DNA of 64,000 nucleotides from Rubrivivax sp. (GCA_016790225.1 JAEUOZ010000005.1:37661-101660); one strand, 5' to 3'; numbered from the stretch's first letter, positions 22,045-31,804 are shown. Numbers and translations are program-made. The notes: generated by a model from the sequence alone, not told the origin.

Positions 22045-24207
22045 TCAGCGGGCGGCGGCGCGGTCGGTCACGATCTTCGGTGTGATGAAGACCAGCAACT
22101 CCGTGCGACTCGAAACTCGCTGCTTGTTCTTGAAGAGATTGCCCAGGTAGGGAATGTCGCCAAGCAGCGGGACCTTGTTGACCTCGTCACGATCGGTCTG
22201 GGTGAAGATGCCGCCCAGCACGACCGTTCCTCCGTTTTCCACCAGCACCTGGGTCTTCACGTGCTTGGTGTCGATGGCAAACCCGGCCACCGTCGAGCGC
22301 CCCACACTGTCCTTGTTGACATCCACGTCCAGGATCACGTTGCCTTCGGGCGTGATCTGCGGCGTCACCTCCAGCTTGAGGTTGGCCTTGCGGAACTGGA
22401 TGTTGGTGGCGCCGCTGGACGTCGCGGCCTGGTAGGGAAGCTCCTCGCCCTGCTCGATCAGCGCCTTCACCTGATCGGCCGTGATGACGCGCGGGCTGGA
22501 AACGATCTTGCCCTTGCCTTCGGCTTCCAGCGCCGAGAGTTCGAGGTTGAGGAAGCGGTTGGCCGTGGCGCTGAACAGCGACAGGGCGAAGGTGGCCGCG
22601 CCGGCCCCGCCCAGCGTGCTGGTGTTGGCCGGCAGGTTCACGAACTGCGTGTCGTTGTAGACATAGGGCGGCTGCGTGATCGCCGGCTGCAGCGTCTGGT
22701 AGCCGATGGCGTTGTAGTTGCCGCCGATCACCGCCTGCGTGTTGCCGCCCAGATCCACCCCCGGCACGCCACCCTGGCGTCCGCGCAGATCCGAGGTCCC
22801 GAGCTTCACGCCCAGCGCGCGGCCGAAGCGGTCATCCGCTTCCACGATGCGCGCCTCGATCAGCACCTGGCGCACCGGCACGTCGATCTTGGCGATCAGC
22901 TGCTGGATCTCTTCGAGCTTGCTCGGGATGTCGGAGACGAAGAGCTGGTTGGTGCGCTGCTCGAACAGCACGCTGCCGCGTGCCGAGAGGATGCGCGTGG
23001 TCTGCGCGCCGGAGCCGGCATTGCCCTGGCTCTGCACCTGGCCGGTCAGCCCCTTGGCCACTTCTTCGGCACGGGTGTAATTCAGCTGGAAGGACTGGGT
23101 GCGCACGGGCTCCAGCTCGGAGAGTTTCTTCTTCGCTTCCAGCTCCACCTGTTCCTTGGCATTGAGCTCTTCCTTGGGCGCGATCCACAGCACGTTGCCG
23201 GTCTTGCGCACGCCCAGGCCCTTGGCCTGCAGGATGATGTCCAGCGCCTGATCCCAGGGAACATCCTTCAGGCGCAGCGTGACGCTGCCCGCCACGGTGT
23301 CGCTGGTGACGACGTTGAAGTTGGTGAAGTCCGCAATCACCTGCAGCAGGGCGCGCACCTCGATGTTCTGGAAATTCAGCGAGAGCTTCTCGCCCTGGAA
23401 GCCGGGCCCCTGGGTGAGCTTGTTCGGATCGACACGCACCGGCCGCACTTCCAGCACGAACTGGTTGTCGGTCTGGTAGGCGCTGTGTTCCCAGGCGCCG
23501 CGCGGCTCGACGACCATGCGCACACGGTCACCGTTCTGGAAGGTGGCCACGCTCTGCACCGGCGTGCCGAAATCGCTGACATCCAGGCGTCGGCGCAGCG
23601 CATCGGGCAAGCTGCTCTTGAGGAACTCGACGACCAGTGCCTGGCCTTGCTGGCGGATGTCCACGCTGGCCTGCGGATTGGACAGGTTCACGATGACGCG
23701 ACCGGCCGAATCCGGGCCGCGGCGGAAATCCACCTCGCGCAGCGACACCGTATCTGGCGTCGCCGGCGCCGCAAAGGTGGCCGGCGCCGTGGGCGTGGCG
23801 GGCGCGACGGCTGCCGTGCTCTCCAGCACGATGACGAGTGCCTTGCCGTCCAGGCGGGCGTTGAAGCTGGCGGCCTGCTTGAGGTTCATCACCAGGCGCG
23901 TGCGGTCCGTGCCCTGGGCCAGGCTCACCGAGCGCAGGTTGCCCTGGTTGATCTCGACCGCATTGCGGCCGGTGGCGTTGGTGACCCCGGGCAGATCAAT
24001 CGCCACCCGCGGAGGCGTCTGCACGGCAAAGCCTGCGGGTACCGCCGGGAGGGCCTCGCTCAGTTCGATGCGGACCACCTCGGTGCCGCCTTGCTGGCTG
24101 CTGCTCACCGACTGGATCGCCGGCTGCGCCCAGGCCATCAACGGGGCCGACAGCCATGCCGCGGTGGCCACGAGGGTTGCCGCGACTCGGGCTCGCCACG
24201 AATGCAT
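22045..24207 (-). CDS. pilQ: Type IV pilus outer-membrane secretin PilQ
   Basis: 720 residues. A signal peptide (MHSWRARVAA to AWAQP) is followed by AMIN-type peptidoglycan-binding regions (VVRIELSEALP; VDFRRGPDSAGRVIVNLS), the secretin N0/N1 domains (LSLNFQNIEVRALLQVIADF; QVLIEARIVEADD) and the C-terminal secretin barrel (VGRSTVAGFAIDTKHVKT; GGTVVLGGIF; VPLLGDIPYLGNLF). The start is the ATG at 24207 with AGGAG 8-9 bases upstream; an ATG at 24234 overlapping the pilP stop would add nine residues before the signal peptide. It forms the pore through which the pilus exits. Confidence 0.95.
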   Translation of the reverse strand: MHSWRARVAATLVATAAWLSAPLMAWAQPAIQSVSSSQQGGTEVVRIELSEALPAVPAGFAVQTPPRVAIDLPGVTNATGRNAVEINQGNLRSVSLAQGTDRTRLVMNLKQAASFNARLDGKALVIVLESTAAVAPATPTAPATFAAPATPDTVSLREVDFRRGPDSAGRVIVNLSNPQASVDIRQQGQALVVEFLKSSLPDALRRRLDVSDFGTPVQSVATFQNGDRVRMVVEPRGAWEHSAYQTDNQFVLEVRPVRVDPNKLTQGPGFQGEKLSLNFQNIEVRALLQVIADFTNFNVVTSDTVAGSVTLRLKDVPWDQALDIILQAKGLGVRKTGNVLWIAPKEELNAKEQVELEAKKKLSELEPVRTQSFQLNYTRAEEVAKGLTGQVQSQGNAGSGAQTTRILSARGSVLFEQRTNQLFVSDIPSKLEEIQQLIAKIDVPVRQVLIEARIVEADDRFGRALGVKLGTSDLRGRQGGVPGVDLGGNTQAVIGGNYNAIGYQTLQPAITQPPYVYNDTQFVNLPANTSTLGGAGAATFALSLFSATANRFLNLELSALEAEGKGKIVSSPRVITADQVKALIEQGEELPYQAATSSGATNIQFRKANLKLEVTPQITPEGNVILDVDVNKDSVGRSTVAGFAIDTKHVKTQVLVENGGTVVLGGIFTQTDRDEVNKVPLLGDIPYLGNLFKNKQRVSSRTELLVFITPKIVTDRAAAR

Positions 24208-24230
24208 GTTGCAGAACTCCTGGGGGGTTT

Positions 24231-24788
24231 TCATCGCGCTTGCTCCTGGAGCTGCAGGCTCGTGGGTCGCTCGATCCATTCGCCGGCGGCGTCCTGCACG
24301 ATCTCGCGCAAAACGATCTGGGTTTCGTCGATCTTGGTGATACGGCCGTAGTTTTGACCCAGGTGGTCGCCGACCTTCACCTGATAAAGCAGCTTGTCCA
24401 CCCTCAACAGTGCAAAACGGCGCCCTTGGCGATCCACACTGCCGACCATGCTCATGTTGTCCAGCGGGTAGGCTTCCAAGGGTTCCTTGCGGCGACCCAT
24501 CTCGCTGGCGAGCACCGAATTGGGCTGTCGCGCTTCCTGCTTCAACGCGACCGTGAGCTTCTGCGTGCTGAAGGGATCGACGCTCTGCAGCGCCGAATAG
24601 GGATGCGGATCGAACTTCTTGGGCGGCGTCAAGGGTTGCACGCTGGGCTTGACCTCGCGCCGCTGCTGATCGAGCCAGCCCTGCAGCTCCTCGCTTTCGC
24701 CGGAGCAGGCCGACAGCAAGGCAAGGGCGGCGATCAGGCCGGCAGCCAGCCCGGTTGAGCCGAATCGGTGAAGCCTGGCACGACTCAC
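24231..24788 (-). CDS. pilP: Pilus assembly lipoprotein PilP
   Basis: 185 residues. The signal peptide ends LLSACSGE with lipidated Cys28, followed by a Pro-rich linker and the PilP beta domain (PLEAYPLDNMSMVGSV...YQVKVGDHLGQNYGRI). It connects the inner-membrane PilMNO platform to PilQ. The start is a GTG at 24788 overlapping the pilO stop (GTGA); the open frame upstream is shadow over pilO. Confidence 0.93.
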   Translation of the reverse strand: MSRARLHRFGSTGLAAGLIAALALLSACSGESEELQGWLDQQRREVKPSVQPLTPPKKFDPHPYSALQSVDPFSTQKLTVALKQEARQPNSVLASEMGRRKEPLEAYPLDNMSMVGSVDRQGRRFALLRVDKLLYQVKVGDHLGQNYGRITKIDETQIVLREIVQDAAGEWIERPTSLQLQEQAR

Positions 24789-25489
24789 TTGCGGGCCCCC
24801 TTGTCCTTCTTGTCCCTTTCGGCGGCGACCCTGCGCTGCTCGGCCACCTCGTTGGCGTCCAGGTAGCGGTAGGTGCGCGCCGTCGCTTCCATGGCCAGCA
24901 GGCCGTTGGCCTCCTTCAGGCTGGCCGGGCCGATGGACAGGTTGTGCAGCGTGACGATGCGCGAGAGGTTGGCCACATCGGCCGCGAAGGACCCGATGTC
25001 GTGGTAGCGCCCGCTCACCTTGATGGAGATGGGCAGCTCGGCGTAATAGTCCTTGACCTCGACCTGGCCGGGCTTGAACAGCTCGAACATCAGTCCGCGG
25101 CCGAGGCCGGCCTGGTTGATGTCGGACAGCAGGGCATCCATTTCGGCCTTGCCGGGCAACTGCTTTTCCAGCTGGGTCACATACTCCTGCACCTGCAGCT
25201 TCTGCTTGCGCAGCTCGCTCAGGTTGACGGCCTGCCCGAGCTTGCTGCGGTAATCGGCCTTCAGCGTCGGTTCGCGCTCGCGTTCGCTTTCCAGTGCGCT
25301 GTAGGCATCGGTCAGCAGCAGCATCCAGCCGGCCGCCATCACGGCCGCGACCACGCCGACGAAGGCGGCGGCGCGCGGCAGCACCGGCCACTGGCCGGGG
25401 TCGTTGCGGTTCAGGCCCTTGAACTGGCTGACCGCCGTCTCGAAGCGGCTGGCCACATCCAGGCTGGGCGCTGCATTCTTCTGTGCCAT
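24785..25489 (-). CDS. pilO: Pilus alignment protein PilO
   Basis: 234 residues: one transmembrane helix (about residues 38-60), a coiled-coil stretch (SALESEREREPTLKADY) and the periplasmic ferredoxin-like domain with YYAELPISIKVSGRYHDIGSF, characteristic of PilO. It heterodimerizes with PilN and contacts PilP. The C-terminus is a charged Lys/Arg-rich tail. The ATG is at 25489, 10 bases after pilN. Confidence 0.94.
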   Translation of the reverse strand: MAQKNAAPSLDVASRFETAVSQFKGLNRNDPGQWPVLPRAAAFVGVVAAVMAAGWMLLLTDAYSALESEREREPTLKADYRSKLGQAVNLSELRKQKLQVQEYVTQLEKQLPGKAEMDALLSDINQAGLGRGLMFELFKPGQVEVKDYYAELPISIKVSGRYHDIGSFAADVANLSRIVTLHNLSIGPASLKEANGLLAMEATARTYRYLDANEVAEQRRVAAERDKKDKGARK

Positions 25490-25499
25490 CGGATCCGCC

Positions 25500-26168
25500 T
25501 TATTGCGACTTGCCGCTGGCCGAGGCGGCCGCCACGGCAGGGCGGGCGCCGGCCGCCGACGCGGCAGCCTGCGGTGCCGACGCCGCGGACGCGGCCGCCG
25601 CCGGCGCCTGCGCGCGCTTGATGCTCAAGCGCATCTGGAACTCGTACAAGCGCCGCTGCTCCTTGTTGGCCGTGGTCACGTTGGCCGCCTTGATTTCGAC
25701 CAGTTCCGGTCGCTCCAGCCAGGGCGAGTTGTAAGACGTGTTGCGCAGCAGTTCGGAGACGCGCTCGTTGGTCTGCGCCACGCCTGCCACGGTGACCACC
25801 TGGCCGGCCTGCTTGATGCTGGTGAGGTAGACACCTTCGGGCGTCTGCCGCACCAGTTCATCAAGCAGGTAGACCGGCGTGTTGCGGTCGGTCTGCAAGT
25901 CTTCCACGGCCTTCTGTCGCGCCTTCAGCGCCTCGATTTCCTGGCGCAGCGTGGCGATGTCCTTGATCTGGGCTTCCAGCCGCGCGATCTCGTTCTTCAG
26001 AAAGTCGTTGCGCGCCTGCTGCGCTGCCGTCAGCTGCCCCAGCACGGCGTACCAGGACCCCACGATCACCGCGCCCACCAGCGCACTGGCCGCCAGCCCG
26101 ACGAAGAAGGCCTGCTTTCGCTGCCGGCGTTTGGCCTCGCGGTGAGGCAGCAGATTGATCAGGATCAC
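25500..26168 (-). CDS. pilN: Pilus alignment protein PilN
   Basis: 222 residues. The cytoplasmic N-terminal motif MILINLLPHREAKRR is the conserved INLLPYR segment that docks into PilM. A transmembrane helix (about 21-45), a coiled coil (LKNEIARLEAQIKDI) and a periplasmic domain follow. The last 40 residues are Ala/Ser-rich low complexity. It starts with GTG at 26168 overlapping the pilM stop by 4 bases. Confidence 0.94.
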   Translation of the reverse strand: MILINLLPHREAKRRQRKQAFFVGLAASALVGAVIVGSWYAVLGQLTAAQQARNDFLKNEIARLEAQIKDIATLRQEIEALKARQKAVEDLQTDRNTPVYLLDELVRQTPEGVYLTSIKQAGQVVTVAGVAQTNERVSELLRNTSYNSPWLERPELVEIKAANVTTANKEQRRLYEFQMRLSIKRAQAPAAAASAASAPQAAASAAGARPAVAAASASGKSQ

Positions 26169-27244
26169 TGAACGAACCTCCGCATGGCCAGACCGCAGGC
26201 GGTCAGGTACGAAGGCGCCTCGCGTCGGACCCGGCCCTCGCGGATGGCCGATCCGAGCTTCATGTTGTCAAACGGGTTCACGATCATCGAGGCGAAGCCG
26301 GTCAGATCGGTGACACGGTCCTTCAAGCCCGGCAGATTGGCTGTTCCGCCCGCCAGCATCACGTAGTGGACCTTGTGGTGCGGCGTGCTGGTGAAGAAGT
26401 ACTGCAGCGCGCGCCCGATCTCCTGGGACAGGCTGTCCACGAAGGGCGCAAGGATCGCGGTCTCGTAGTCCTCCGGCAGGTCGCCGGTGAGCTTCTTCTG
26501 CTCGGCCTCCTCGAACGAGAAGCCGTACTGGCGCGAGATCAGCTGCGTCAGCTGCGAGCCGCCAAAGGCCTGATCGCGGTCGTAGAGCATCTCTTCGTCG
26601 CGCAGCACCTTCAGGCTCGTGGTGTCTGCACCGATCTCGAACAGCGCCACCAGCGCATCCTTGCCCTCGTTGGGCAACACCGACACCACACGCGTCATGG
26701 CCAGGCGCGAGGCATGCGATTCGATATCCAGCACCACCGGCTTCAGGCCCGCGGCCTCGGCCAGGGCCTGGCGATCCTGCACGCGGTCCTTGCGGGACGC
26801 GGCGATCAGCACCTCCACATCACCGGCGGATGTCGGGCTGGGCCCGACGACGCAGAAGTCCAGGCTCACCTCGTCCAGCGAGAAGGGGATGTACTGGTTG
26901 GCTTCGGACTCGACCTGCAGTTCCAGCTCTTCCTCGCGCAAGCCGGCAGGCAGCATGATCTTCTTGGTGATGACCGCCGACTGCGGCATGGCCATCGCGA
27001 CATGCCGGGTCTTGGTGCCGGATTTGGTCACGACACGCTTCACCGCTTCGGCGACCTCATCGAACTTCTCGATCTGGCCGTCGGTGATCCAGCCCTTCTC
27101 GAAGGGTTCGGAGCCCAGCCGCTCCAGCATCAGCTCGCCCGTGCCCGTGCGGGCCAGCTCCACCAGCTTCACGCTGGATGAGCTGATGTCGAGCCCAATG
27201 ACGGGGGGATGTTGGCGACCCAGGATCCGGTCGAGAAAACTCAC
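26165..27244 (-). CDS. pilM: Pilus assembly ATPase-fold protein PilM
   Basis: 359 residues with the actin/FtsA-like fold: phosphate-1 motif VIGLDISSSSVKLVEL, NQYIPFSLDEVSLDF, the second phosphate motif ALFEIGADTTSL, and the adenosine motif VMLAGGTANLPGL. It is the cytoplasmic member of the PilMNOP alignment complex. The start is a GTG at 27244 (VSFLDRILGRQ) with GGGGAG just upstream. It heads the pilMNOPQ operon, divergent from the PBP1A gene. Confidence 0.95.
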   Translation of the reverse strand: MSFLDRILGRQHPPVIGLDISSSSVKLVELARTGTGELMLERLGSEPFEKGWITDGQIEKFDEVAEAVKRVVTKSGTKTRHVAMAMPQSAVITKKIMLPAGLREEELELQVESEANQYIPFSLDEVSLDFCVVGPSPTSAGDVEVLIAASRKDRVQDRQALAEAAGLKPVVLDIESHASRLAMTRVVSVLPNEGKDALVALFEIGADTTSLKVLRDEEMLYDRDQAFGGSQLTQLISRQYGFSFEEAEQKKLTGDLPEDYETAILAPFVDSLSQEIGRALQYFFTSTPHHKVHYVMLAGGTANLPGLKDRVTDLTGFASMIVNPFDNMKLGSAIREGRVRREAPSYLTACGLAMRRFVQ

Positions 27245-27543
27245 GGCACTCCCCTCGCGAAACAGACTTCCGCGGGATTGTTGAGAAATCACTTGAATGC
27301 TAGCAGCAAGCCCCTTGTTCACAGGGGCAAAACAGCTCCGGGAAGTTTCGGCCGGAATGCCCGGCAGGAGCCCCCGAACAGGGTCAGAAAATCGCCTCAA
27401 TTCGTAACAGCGGAAGCGACTCCCGCAAGCGCTGACTCCACCCTGCGGGCTTGTGCGCGGCGGCCCTGGCACAACGCGGCCGTGCCTGCGGTGGCGGTTT
27501 CTATAATCGGCCGCCGTTTTGCCCTTGCCGGGCAATCCCTAGC
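27245..27543. promoter_or_regulatory. Divergent pilM / ponA promoter region
   Basis: 299 bases between two divergent starts with no gene. A perfect TATAAT lies at 27502-27507, 36 bases before the ponA ATG, which suits a -10 element. The expected -35 position (about 27479-27484) reads GCCGTG and is not a good match, so recognition would rely on the -10. No clear promoter could be assigned to pilM. Confidence 0.5.
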
Positions 27544-29904
27544 ATGACCGATCACGCCGACGCCCCTGATCCCGCACGCACCCAGGGCCGCTGGTGGCAG
27601 GGGCCCTTGCGCGTGCTGGGGGTGCTCACGGGTCTGGCGGCAGCCGGCGTGGTGGCCGTGGCCATCGGGATCAGCCTGGCGCTGGCCATCTCCTACCCCA
27701 ACCTGCCCGATACCGCGAGCCTGACCGATTACCGGCCGAAGCTGCCCCTGCGCATCTTTTCCTCCGATGGCGTGCTGATGGGCGAGTTCGGCGAGGAAAA
27801 GCGGACTTTTGTCCCCATCGGGCAGATCCCCAAGGTCATGAAGGAGGCGGTGCTCGCGATCGAGGACGCCAACTTCTACCGGCACAGCGGCGTGGATTAC
27901 CGCGGCATGGTGCGCGCGGCGCTGGCGCAGTTCTCGGAGGCGAAGAGCCAGGGCGCATCGACCATCACGATGCAGCTGGCCCGAAACTTCTACCTCTCCA
28001 CGGAAAAGACCTTCACCCGCAAGATCTACGAGGTACTGCTGTCCTTCAAGATCGAGAGCCAGCTCACCAAGGACCAGATCCTCGAGGTCTACATGAACCA
28101 GATCTTCCTGGGTCGCCGCGCCTACGGGTTTGCGGCGGCCAGCGAGGTCTATTTCGGCAAGCCGCTCAAGGAGATCACGCTGGCCGAGGCGGCCATGCTG
28201 GCCGGTCTGCCAAAGGCACCTTCGGCCTACAACCCGCTGGCCAACCGGGACCGCGCGACGCTGCGCCAGCGCCACATCCTGGAGCGCATGCTGGACAACG
28301 GCTTCATCACCCAGGCGCAGCGTGACGAGGCACTGGCCCAGACCCTGGTCTATCACGGCGGCGCCGAGCCGCAGGTGCACGGCGAGTACCTGGCCGAACT
28401 CGCGCGGCAACTCATCTTTGCGCAGTACGGTGACGAGGCCTATTCACGCGGGCTGCAGGTCCAGCTGACCGTCAATTCCGTGGACCAGAACGTCGCCTAC
28501 CGTGCCCTGCGCCGCGGCCTGATGGATTTCGAGCGGCGTCAGCACTACCGGGGGCCCGAAGGCTTCGTGAACCTGCCGGCCAACGCCGCCGCGCTGGATG
28601 CGCGGGTGGCCGAAGCCCTGCAGGACTATCCGGACAACGACGAGCTGCGTGCCGCCGTAGTGCTGGAGGCCGGCCCGCGCAAGGTCACGGCCATGGTGCA
28701 GTCCGGCGAGACCATCACCGTGACCGGCGACGGCTTGCGACCGGTGACCTCAGGGCTGGCGAGCAACGCAACGTCCAAGGTGCAGATCCGGCGCGGTGCG
28801 GTGGTGCGCGCCATGAAGGACGCCAAGGGCGAATGGATGCTGACGCAGATTCCTGAAGTGGAAGGGGCGTTCGTCTCCATGGACACGCGCACCGGCGCCA
28901 TCCGCGCGCTGGTCGGCGGCTTCGATTTCAACAAGAGCAAGTTCAACCACGTGACGCAGGCCTGGCGGCAGCCGGGTTCGAGCTTCAAGCCCTTCATCTA
29001 CTCGGCGGCCCTGGAAAAGGGCATCAGTGGCCGCACCGTGGTCAATGACGCGCCTCTGTTCTTCGATGCCGCCCAGACGGGCAGCCAGCCCTGGGAACCC
29101 AAGAACTACGACGGCACCTTCTCCGGGCCGATGAGCCTGCGCACGGCCCTGGCCAAGTCCAAGAACATGGTCTCGATCCGCGTGCTGCAGACCGCGGGGC
29201 CGGAGTTTTCGCAGCAGTGGATCGGGCACTTCGGGTTCGATCTCGAGCGCCATCCGGCGTTTCTGACCATGGCGCTGGGCGCGGGCTCCGTGACACCGCT
29301 GCAGATGGCCACGGGCTATGCCGTGTTCGCCAACGGCGGCCACCTCGTGCCGCCCATGCTGGTGGCGCGGGTCCTCGACGATCGCGGCCAGCTGCTCACG
29401 CAGGCGCGCGCGCCGCTGCTGGACGAGAGCAACCGCGTGATCGATCCGCGCAACGCCTTCGTGATGGGCAGCCTGATGCAGGAGGTCACGCGCAGCGGCA
29501 CCGCGGCACGCGCCCAGGCGCAGCTCAAGCGCAGCGATCTGTATGGCAAGACCGGCACCACCAACGATTCCATGGACGCCTGGTTTGCCGGCTACCAGCC
29601 GCAGCAGGTGGCCGTGGTGTGGATCGGCTTCGGTACGCCGCGCAAGCTGGGCAGCAACGAAACCGGCGGCGGGCTGGCGCTGCCGGTGTGGATCGAATAC
29701 ATGGCCCATGCGCTGAAGAAGCTGCCCGTGGTCGAGCCCGTCGTGCCCGAGGGCCTGGTCAACGAGGGCGGCGAGTGGACCTACGACGAGTTTGCCGGCG
29801 GCCGCGGCATTGCGCACATCGGGCTTGAAGACAAGCTCGCGCCCCAGGCGCCCAGCCCCGAGGAACGCAGCAGCATCCTCGATCTGTTCAGGTCGCCGCG
29901 CTGA
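27544..29904 (+). CDS. mrcA: Penicillin-binding protein 1A (bifunctional transglycosylase/transpeptidase)
   Basis: 786 residues: a short cytoplasmic tail, one membrane helix (about 25-48), and a GT51 glycosyltransferase with catalytic Glu107 in AIEDANFYRHSGVD and STITMQLARN. An OB-like insert precedes the transpeptidase domain with S479xxK482 (PGSSFKPF), SKN at 539-541 and KTGTT at 669-673. All active-site residues are intact. It polymerizes and cross-links peptidoglycan in the inner membrane. The start is the ATG at 27544. It lies opposite pilM, an arrangement common in proteobacteria (there named ponA or mrcA). Confidence 0.96.
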   Translation: MTDHADAPDPARTQGRWWQGPLRVLGVLTGLAAAGVVAVAIGISLALAISYPNLPDTASLTDYRPKLPLRIFSSDGVLMGEFGEEKRTFVPIGQIPKVMKEAVLAIEDANFYRHSGVDYRGMVRAALAQFSEAKSQGASTITMQLARNFYLSTEKTFTRKIYEVLLSFKIESQLTKDQILEVYMNQIFLGRRAYGFAAASEVYFGKPLKEITLAEAAMLAGLPKAPSAYNPLANRDRATLRQRHILERMLDNGFITQAQRDEALAQTLVYHGGAEPQVHGEYLAELARQLIFAQYGDEAYSRGLQVQLTVNSVDQNVAYRALRRGLMDFERRQHYRGPEGFVNLPANAAALDARVAEALQDYPDNDELRAAVVLEAGPRKVTAMVQSGETITVTGDGLRPVTSGLASNATSKVQIRRGAVVRAMKDAKGEWMLTQIPEVEGAFVSMDTRTGAIRALVGGFDFNKSKFNHVTQAWRQPGSSFKPFIYSAALEKGISGRTVVNDAPLFFDAAQTGSQPWEPKNYDGTFSGPMSLRTALAKSKNMVSIRVLQTAGPEFSQQWIGHFGFDLERHPAFLTMALGAGSVTPLQMATGYAVFANGGHLVPPMLVARVLDDRGQLLTQARAPLLDESNRVIDPRNAFVMGSLMQEVTRSGTAARAQAQLKRSDLYGKTGTTNDSMDAWFAGYQPQQVAVVWIGFGTPRKLGSNETGGGLALPVWIEYMAHALKKLPVVEPVVPEGLVNEGGEWTYDEFAGGRGIAHIGLEDKLAPQAPSPEERSSILDLFRSPR

Positions 29905-30247
29905 AGCGCAGCGGCTTGCCCGCCTGCGCACTCGCCTCGCGAGAAAGGACGTCGTGGAATGCGCCACCGTCCCGGGTATCGACCCAGCGGCCGGCCTGGT
30001 GCTTGAAATGGAAGCCGCCGGCACGCGCGGCCAGCCAGAGTTCATGCAGCGGCGGCTGCGTATTCACGACGATCTTGCTGCCGCCCGGAAAGCTCAGCTC
30101 CAGCAGGCCCCCGGTGCGGTGCGTGTCGATGTCGACCACATCCTGCTGAAGCCAGCGGTCGGCATCGGCTTCGATGGCCGCCAGGATCGCGCCCGTCAGG
30201 CGGTGGTAGTCGGCATCGCTCAGGGCATCGGAGGGGTCGCTGGCCAT
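29888..30247 (-). CDS. cyaY: Frataxin-like iron-sulfur assembly protein CyaY
   Basis: 119 residues, normal for CyaY. The acidic first helix (DADYHRLTGAILAAIEADAD), the DVDIDT-like segment (VVDIDTHRTGG) and ELSFPGGSKIVVNTQPPLHELWLA, GGFHF and WVDTRDG are all characteristic. It regulates iron delivery to the IscS/IscU machinery. Its last 17 bases overlap the end of the convergent mrcA gene, and its ATG at 30247 is 19 bases from the divergent lptM start. Confidence 0.94.
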   Translation of the reverse strand: MASDPSDALSDADYHRLTGAILAAIEADADRWLQQDVVDIDTHRTGGLLELSFPGGSKIVVNTQPPLHELWLAARAGGFHFKHQAGRWVDTRDGGAFHDVLSREASAQAGKPLRFSAAT

Positions 30248-30266
30248 GGCTCGCTAGAATTTCTCG

Positions 30267-30479
30267 ATGAATGACAGGATGGATCCCAGTGTATCGAGGC
30301 CTTCCAGGCGCAGGCCCGGTGCGCGACGCGTCACCCTGACGCTGATGCTGGCACTGTCGGCGACGCCGGTCTTGACGGCCTGCGGCCAGAAGGGCCCGCT
30401 GCGTCCGCCGGTACCGCAGACAGGCTCCAACACCCCACTTGCGCAGCCGGCGGCTTCAGCCCCGCTGCCCACACGATGA
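30267..30479 (+). CDS. lptM: LptM (YifL-type) small lipoprotein
   Basis: 70 residues: a basic N-terminus, a hydrophobic stretch and lipobox LTAC with Cys39, followed by GQKGPLRPP, the hallmark of the LptM/YifL lipopeptide family that assists LptD oxidative maturation in the LPS translocon. The gene just upstream of lysA is this family's usual location. The stop overlaps the lysA start by 4 bases. Confidence 0.88.
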   Translation: MNDRMDPSVSRPSRRRPGARRVTLTLMLALSATPVLTACGQKGPLRPPVPQTGSNTPLAQPAASAPLPTR

Positions 30480-31804
30480 GCGCGGCGCCGCTGCCGGGCA
30501 GCCCGTGGCTGCAACGCGAAGGGCAGGAGCTGCTGCTGGACGGCTGTTCGCTGCAGGCGCTGGCCGCCGAGCACGGGACGCCGCTGTTCGTCTATTCGCA
30601 GCGCGCGATGCAGGCGGCCGCACGCGGCTACCAGCAGGCACTCGCGGACCACCCTCATCTGCTGTGTTATGCGATGAAGGCCAACTCGTCGCTTGCCGTG
30701 CTGCAGACCTTCGCCCGGCTCGGCTGCGGCTTCGACATCGTCTCCGGCGGCGAATTGCTGCGCGTGCTGGCAGCGGGTGGCGATCCGGCCCGGGTGGTCT
30801 TCTCGGGCGTCGGCAAGACTGCGGCCGAGATGGCCCTGGCGCTGCACCATGGCGTGCTGTGCTTCAACGTCGAGAGCGAGGGCGAGCTGGAGCGCCTGTC
30901 GCAAGTGGCGGTTCAGGCCGGTCGCACGGCGGCCGTGAGTCTGCGCGTGAACCCCGATGTGGACGCCGGCACGCACCCCTACATCTCCACCGGGCTGAAG
31001 AACAACAAGTTCGGCATCGCGCACGAACACGCGGTGGCAGCCTACCGGCGTGCGGCGGCGCTGCCGGGCCTGCGCGTGGTGGGCATCGATTGCCACATCG
31101 GCTCGCAGATCACGCAGGTCGCGCCCTATCTGGACGCGCTGGACCGCCTGCTGGATCTGGTCGAGACCCTGGAGTCTCAAGGCCTCTCGATCCACCACGT
31201 CGATATCGGCGGCGGCCTGGGCATCACCTACGAGGACGAGACACCGCCCTCGCCGGCGGAACTGATCGGCCCCGTGCTGAGCCGCCTGCGCCAGCGCGGC
31301 CACGGCCACCGCACGCTGCTGATGGAGCCGGGCCGATCGCTGGTGGGCAACGCGGGCGTGCTGCTGACGCGCGCGCTGTACCTCAAGCGCGGCGAGGCCA
31401 AGCGCTTCTGCGTGGTCGACGCGGCCATGAACGACCTGACCCGTCCAGCCCTCTACGACGCCTACATGCGCATCGAGCCCTGCCTGGCGCGCGAGGGCCT
31501 GGCCGAACGCTGGGATGTGGTCGGCCCGGTGTGCGAATCGGGCGACTGGCTGGGTCGTGACCGCGATCTGGTCCTGCAGCCCGATGACGTGCTGGCCATT
31601 CTTTCGGCCGGTGCCTACGGCATGGCCATGTCCAGCAACTACAACAGCCGCGGCCGCGCGGCCGAGGTGATGGTCAGCGAAGGCCGCGCCTGGGTCATCC
31701 GGCAGCGCGAAGACCCGGCTCAGTTGTTCGCCCTGGAGCAGCTGGTGCCAGCCACTGACCCGCAGGCCGGGCCAGGCGCGGCGGGCGGCGCCGCTGGCGG
31801 ATAG
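30476..31804 (+). CDS. lysA: Diaminopimelate decarboxylase
   Basis: 442 residues, fold type III PLP enzyme. The PLP lysine is K68 (CYAMKANSS); glycine loop DIGGGLGI, EPGRSLV, the substrate/active cysteine motif GPVCESGDWLGRDR, and GAYGMAMSSNYNSR are all present. It decarboxylates meso-diaminopimelate to L-lysine, the last step of lysine synthesis. Start ATG at 30476 coupled to lptM. The final 30 residues are a Gly/Ala/Pro-rich extension lying over the end of the convergent DUF3047 gene. Confidence 0.96.
   Translation: MSAAPLPGSPWLQREGQELLLDGCSLQALAAEHGTPLFVYSQRAMQAAARGYQQALADHPHLLCYAMKANSSLAVLQTFARLGCGFDIVSGGELLRVLAAGGDPARVVFSGVGKTAAEMALALHHGVLCFNVESEGELERLSQVAVQAGRTAAVSLRVNPDVDAGTHPYISTGLKNNKFGIAHEHAVAAYRRAAALPGLRVVGIDCHIGSQITQVAPYLDALDRLLDLVETLESQGLSIHHVDIGGGLGITYEDETPPSPAELIGPVLSRLRQRGHGHRTLLMEPGRSLVGNAGVLLTRALYLKRGEAKRFCVVDAAMNDLTRPALYDAYMRIEPCLAREGLAERWDVVGPVCESGDWLGRDRDLVLQPDDVLAILSAGAYGMAMSSNYNSRGRAAEVMVSEGRAWVIRQREDPAQLFALEQLVPATDPQAGPGAAGGAAGG

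Noticed and set aside
21064..24351. Open frame of 1095 codons on the plus strand
   Set aside because: It lies antisense to the Ig-lipoprotein and pilQ, both of which have clear families. Its composition is His/Arg/Ala-rich without motifs; long antisense frames are expected at this GC content.
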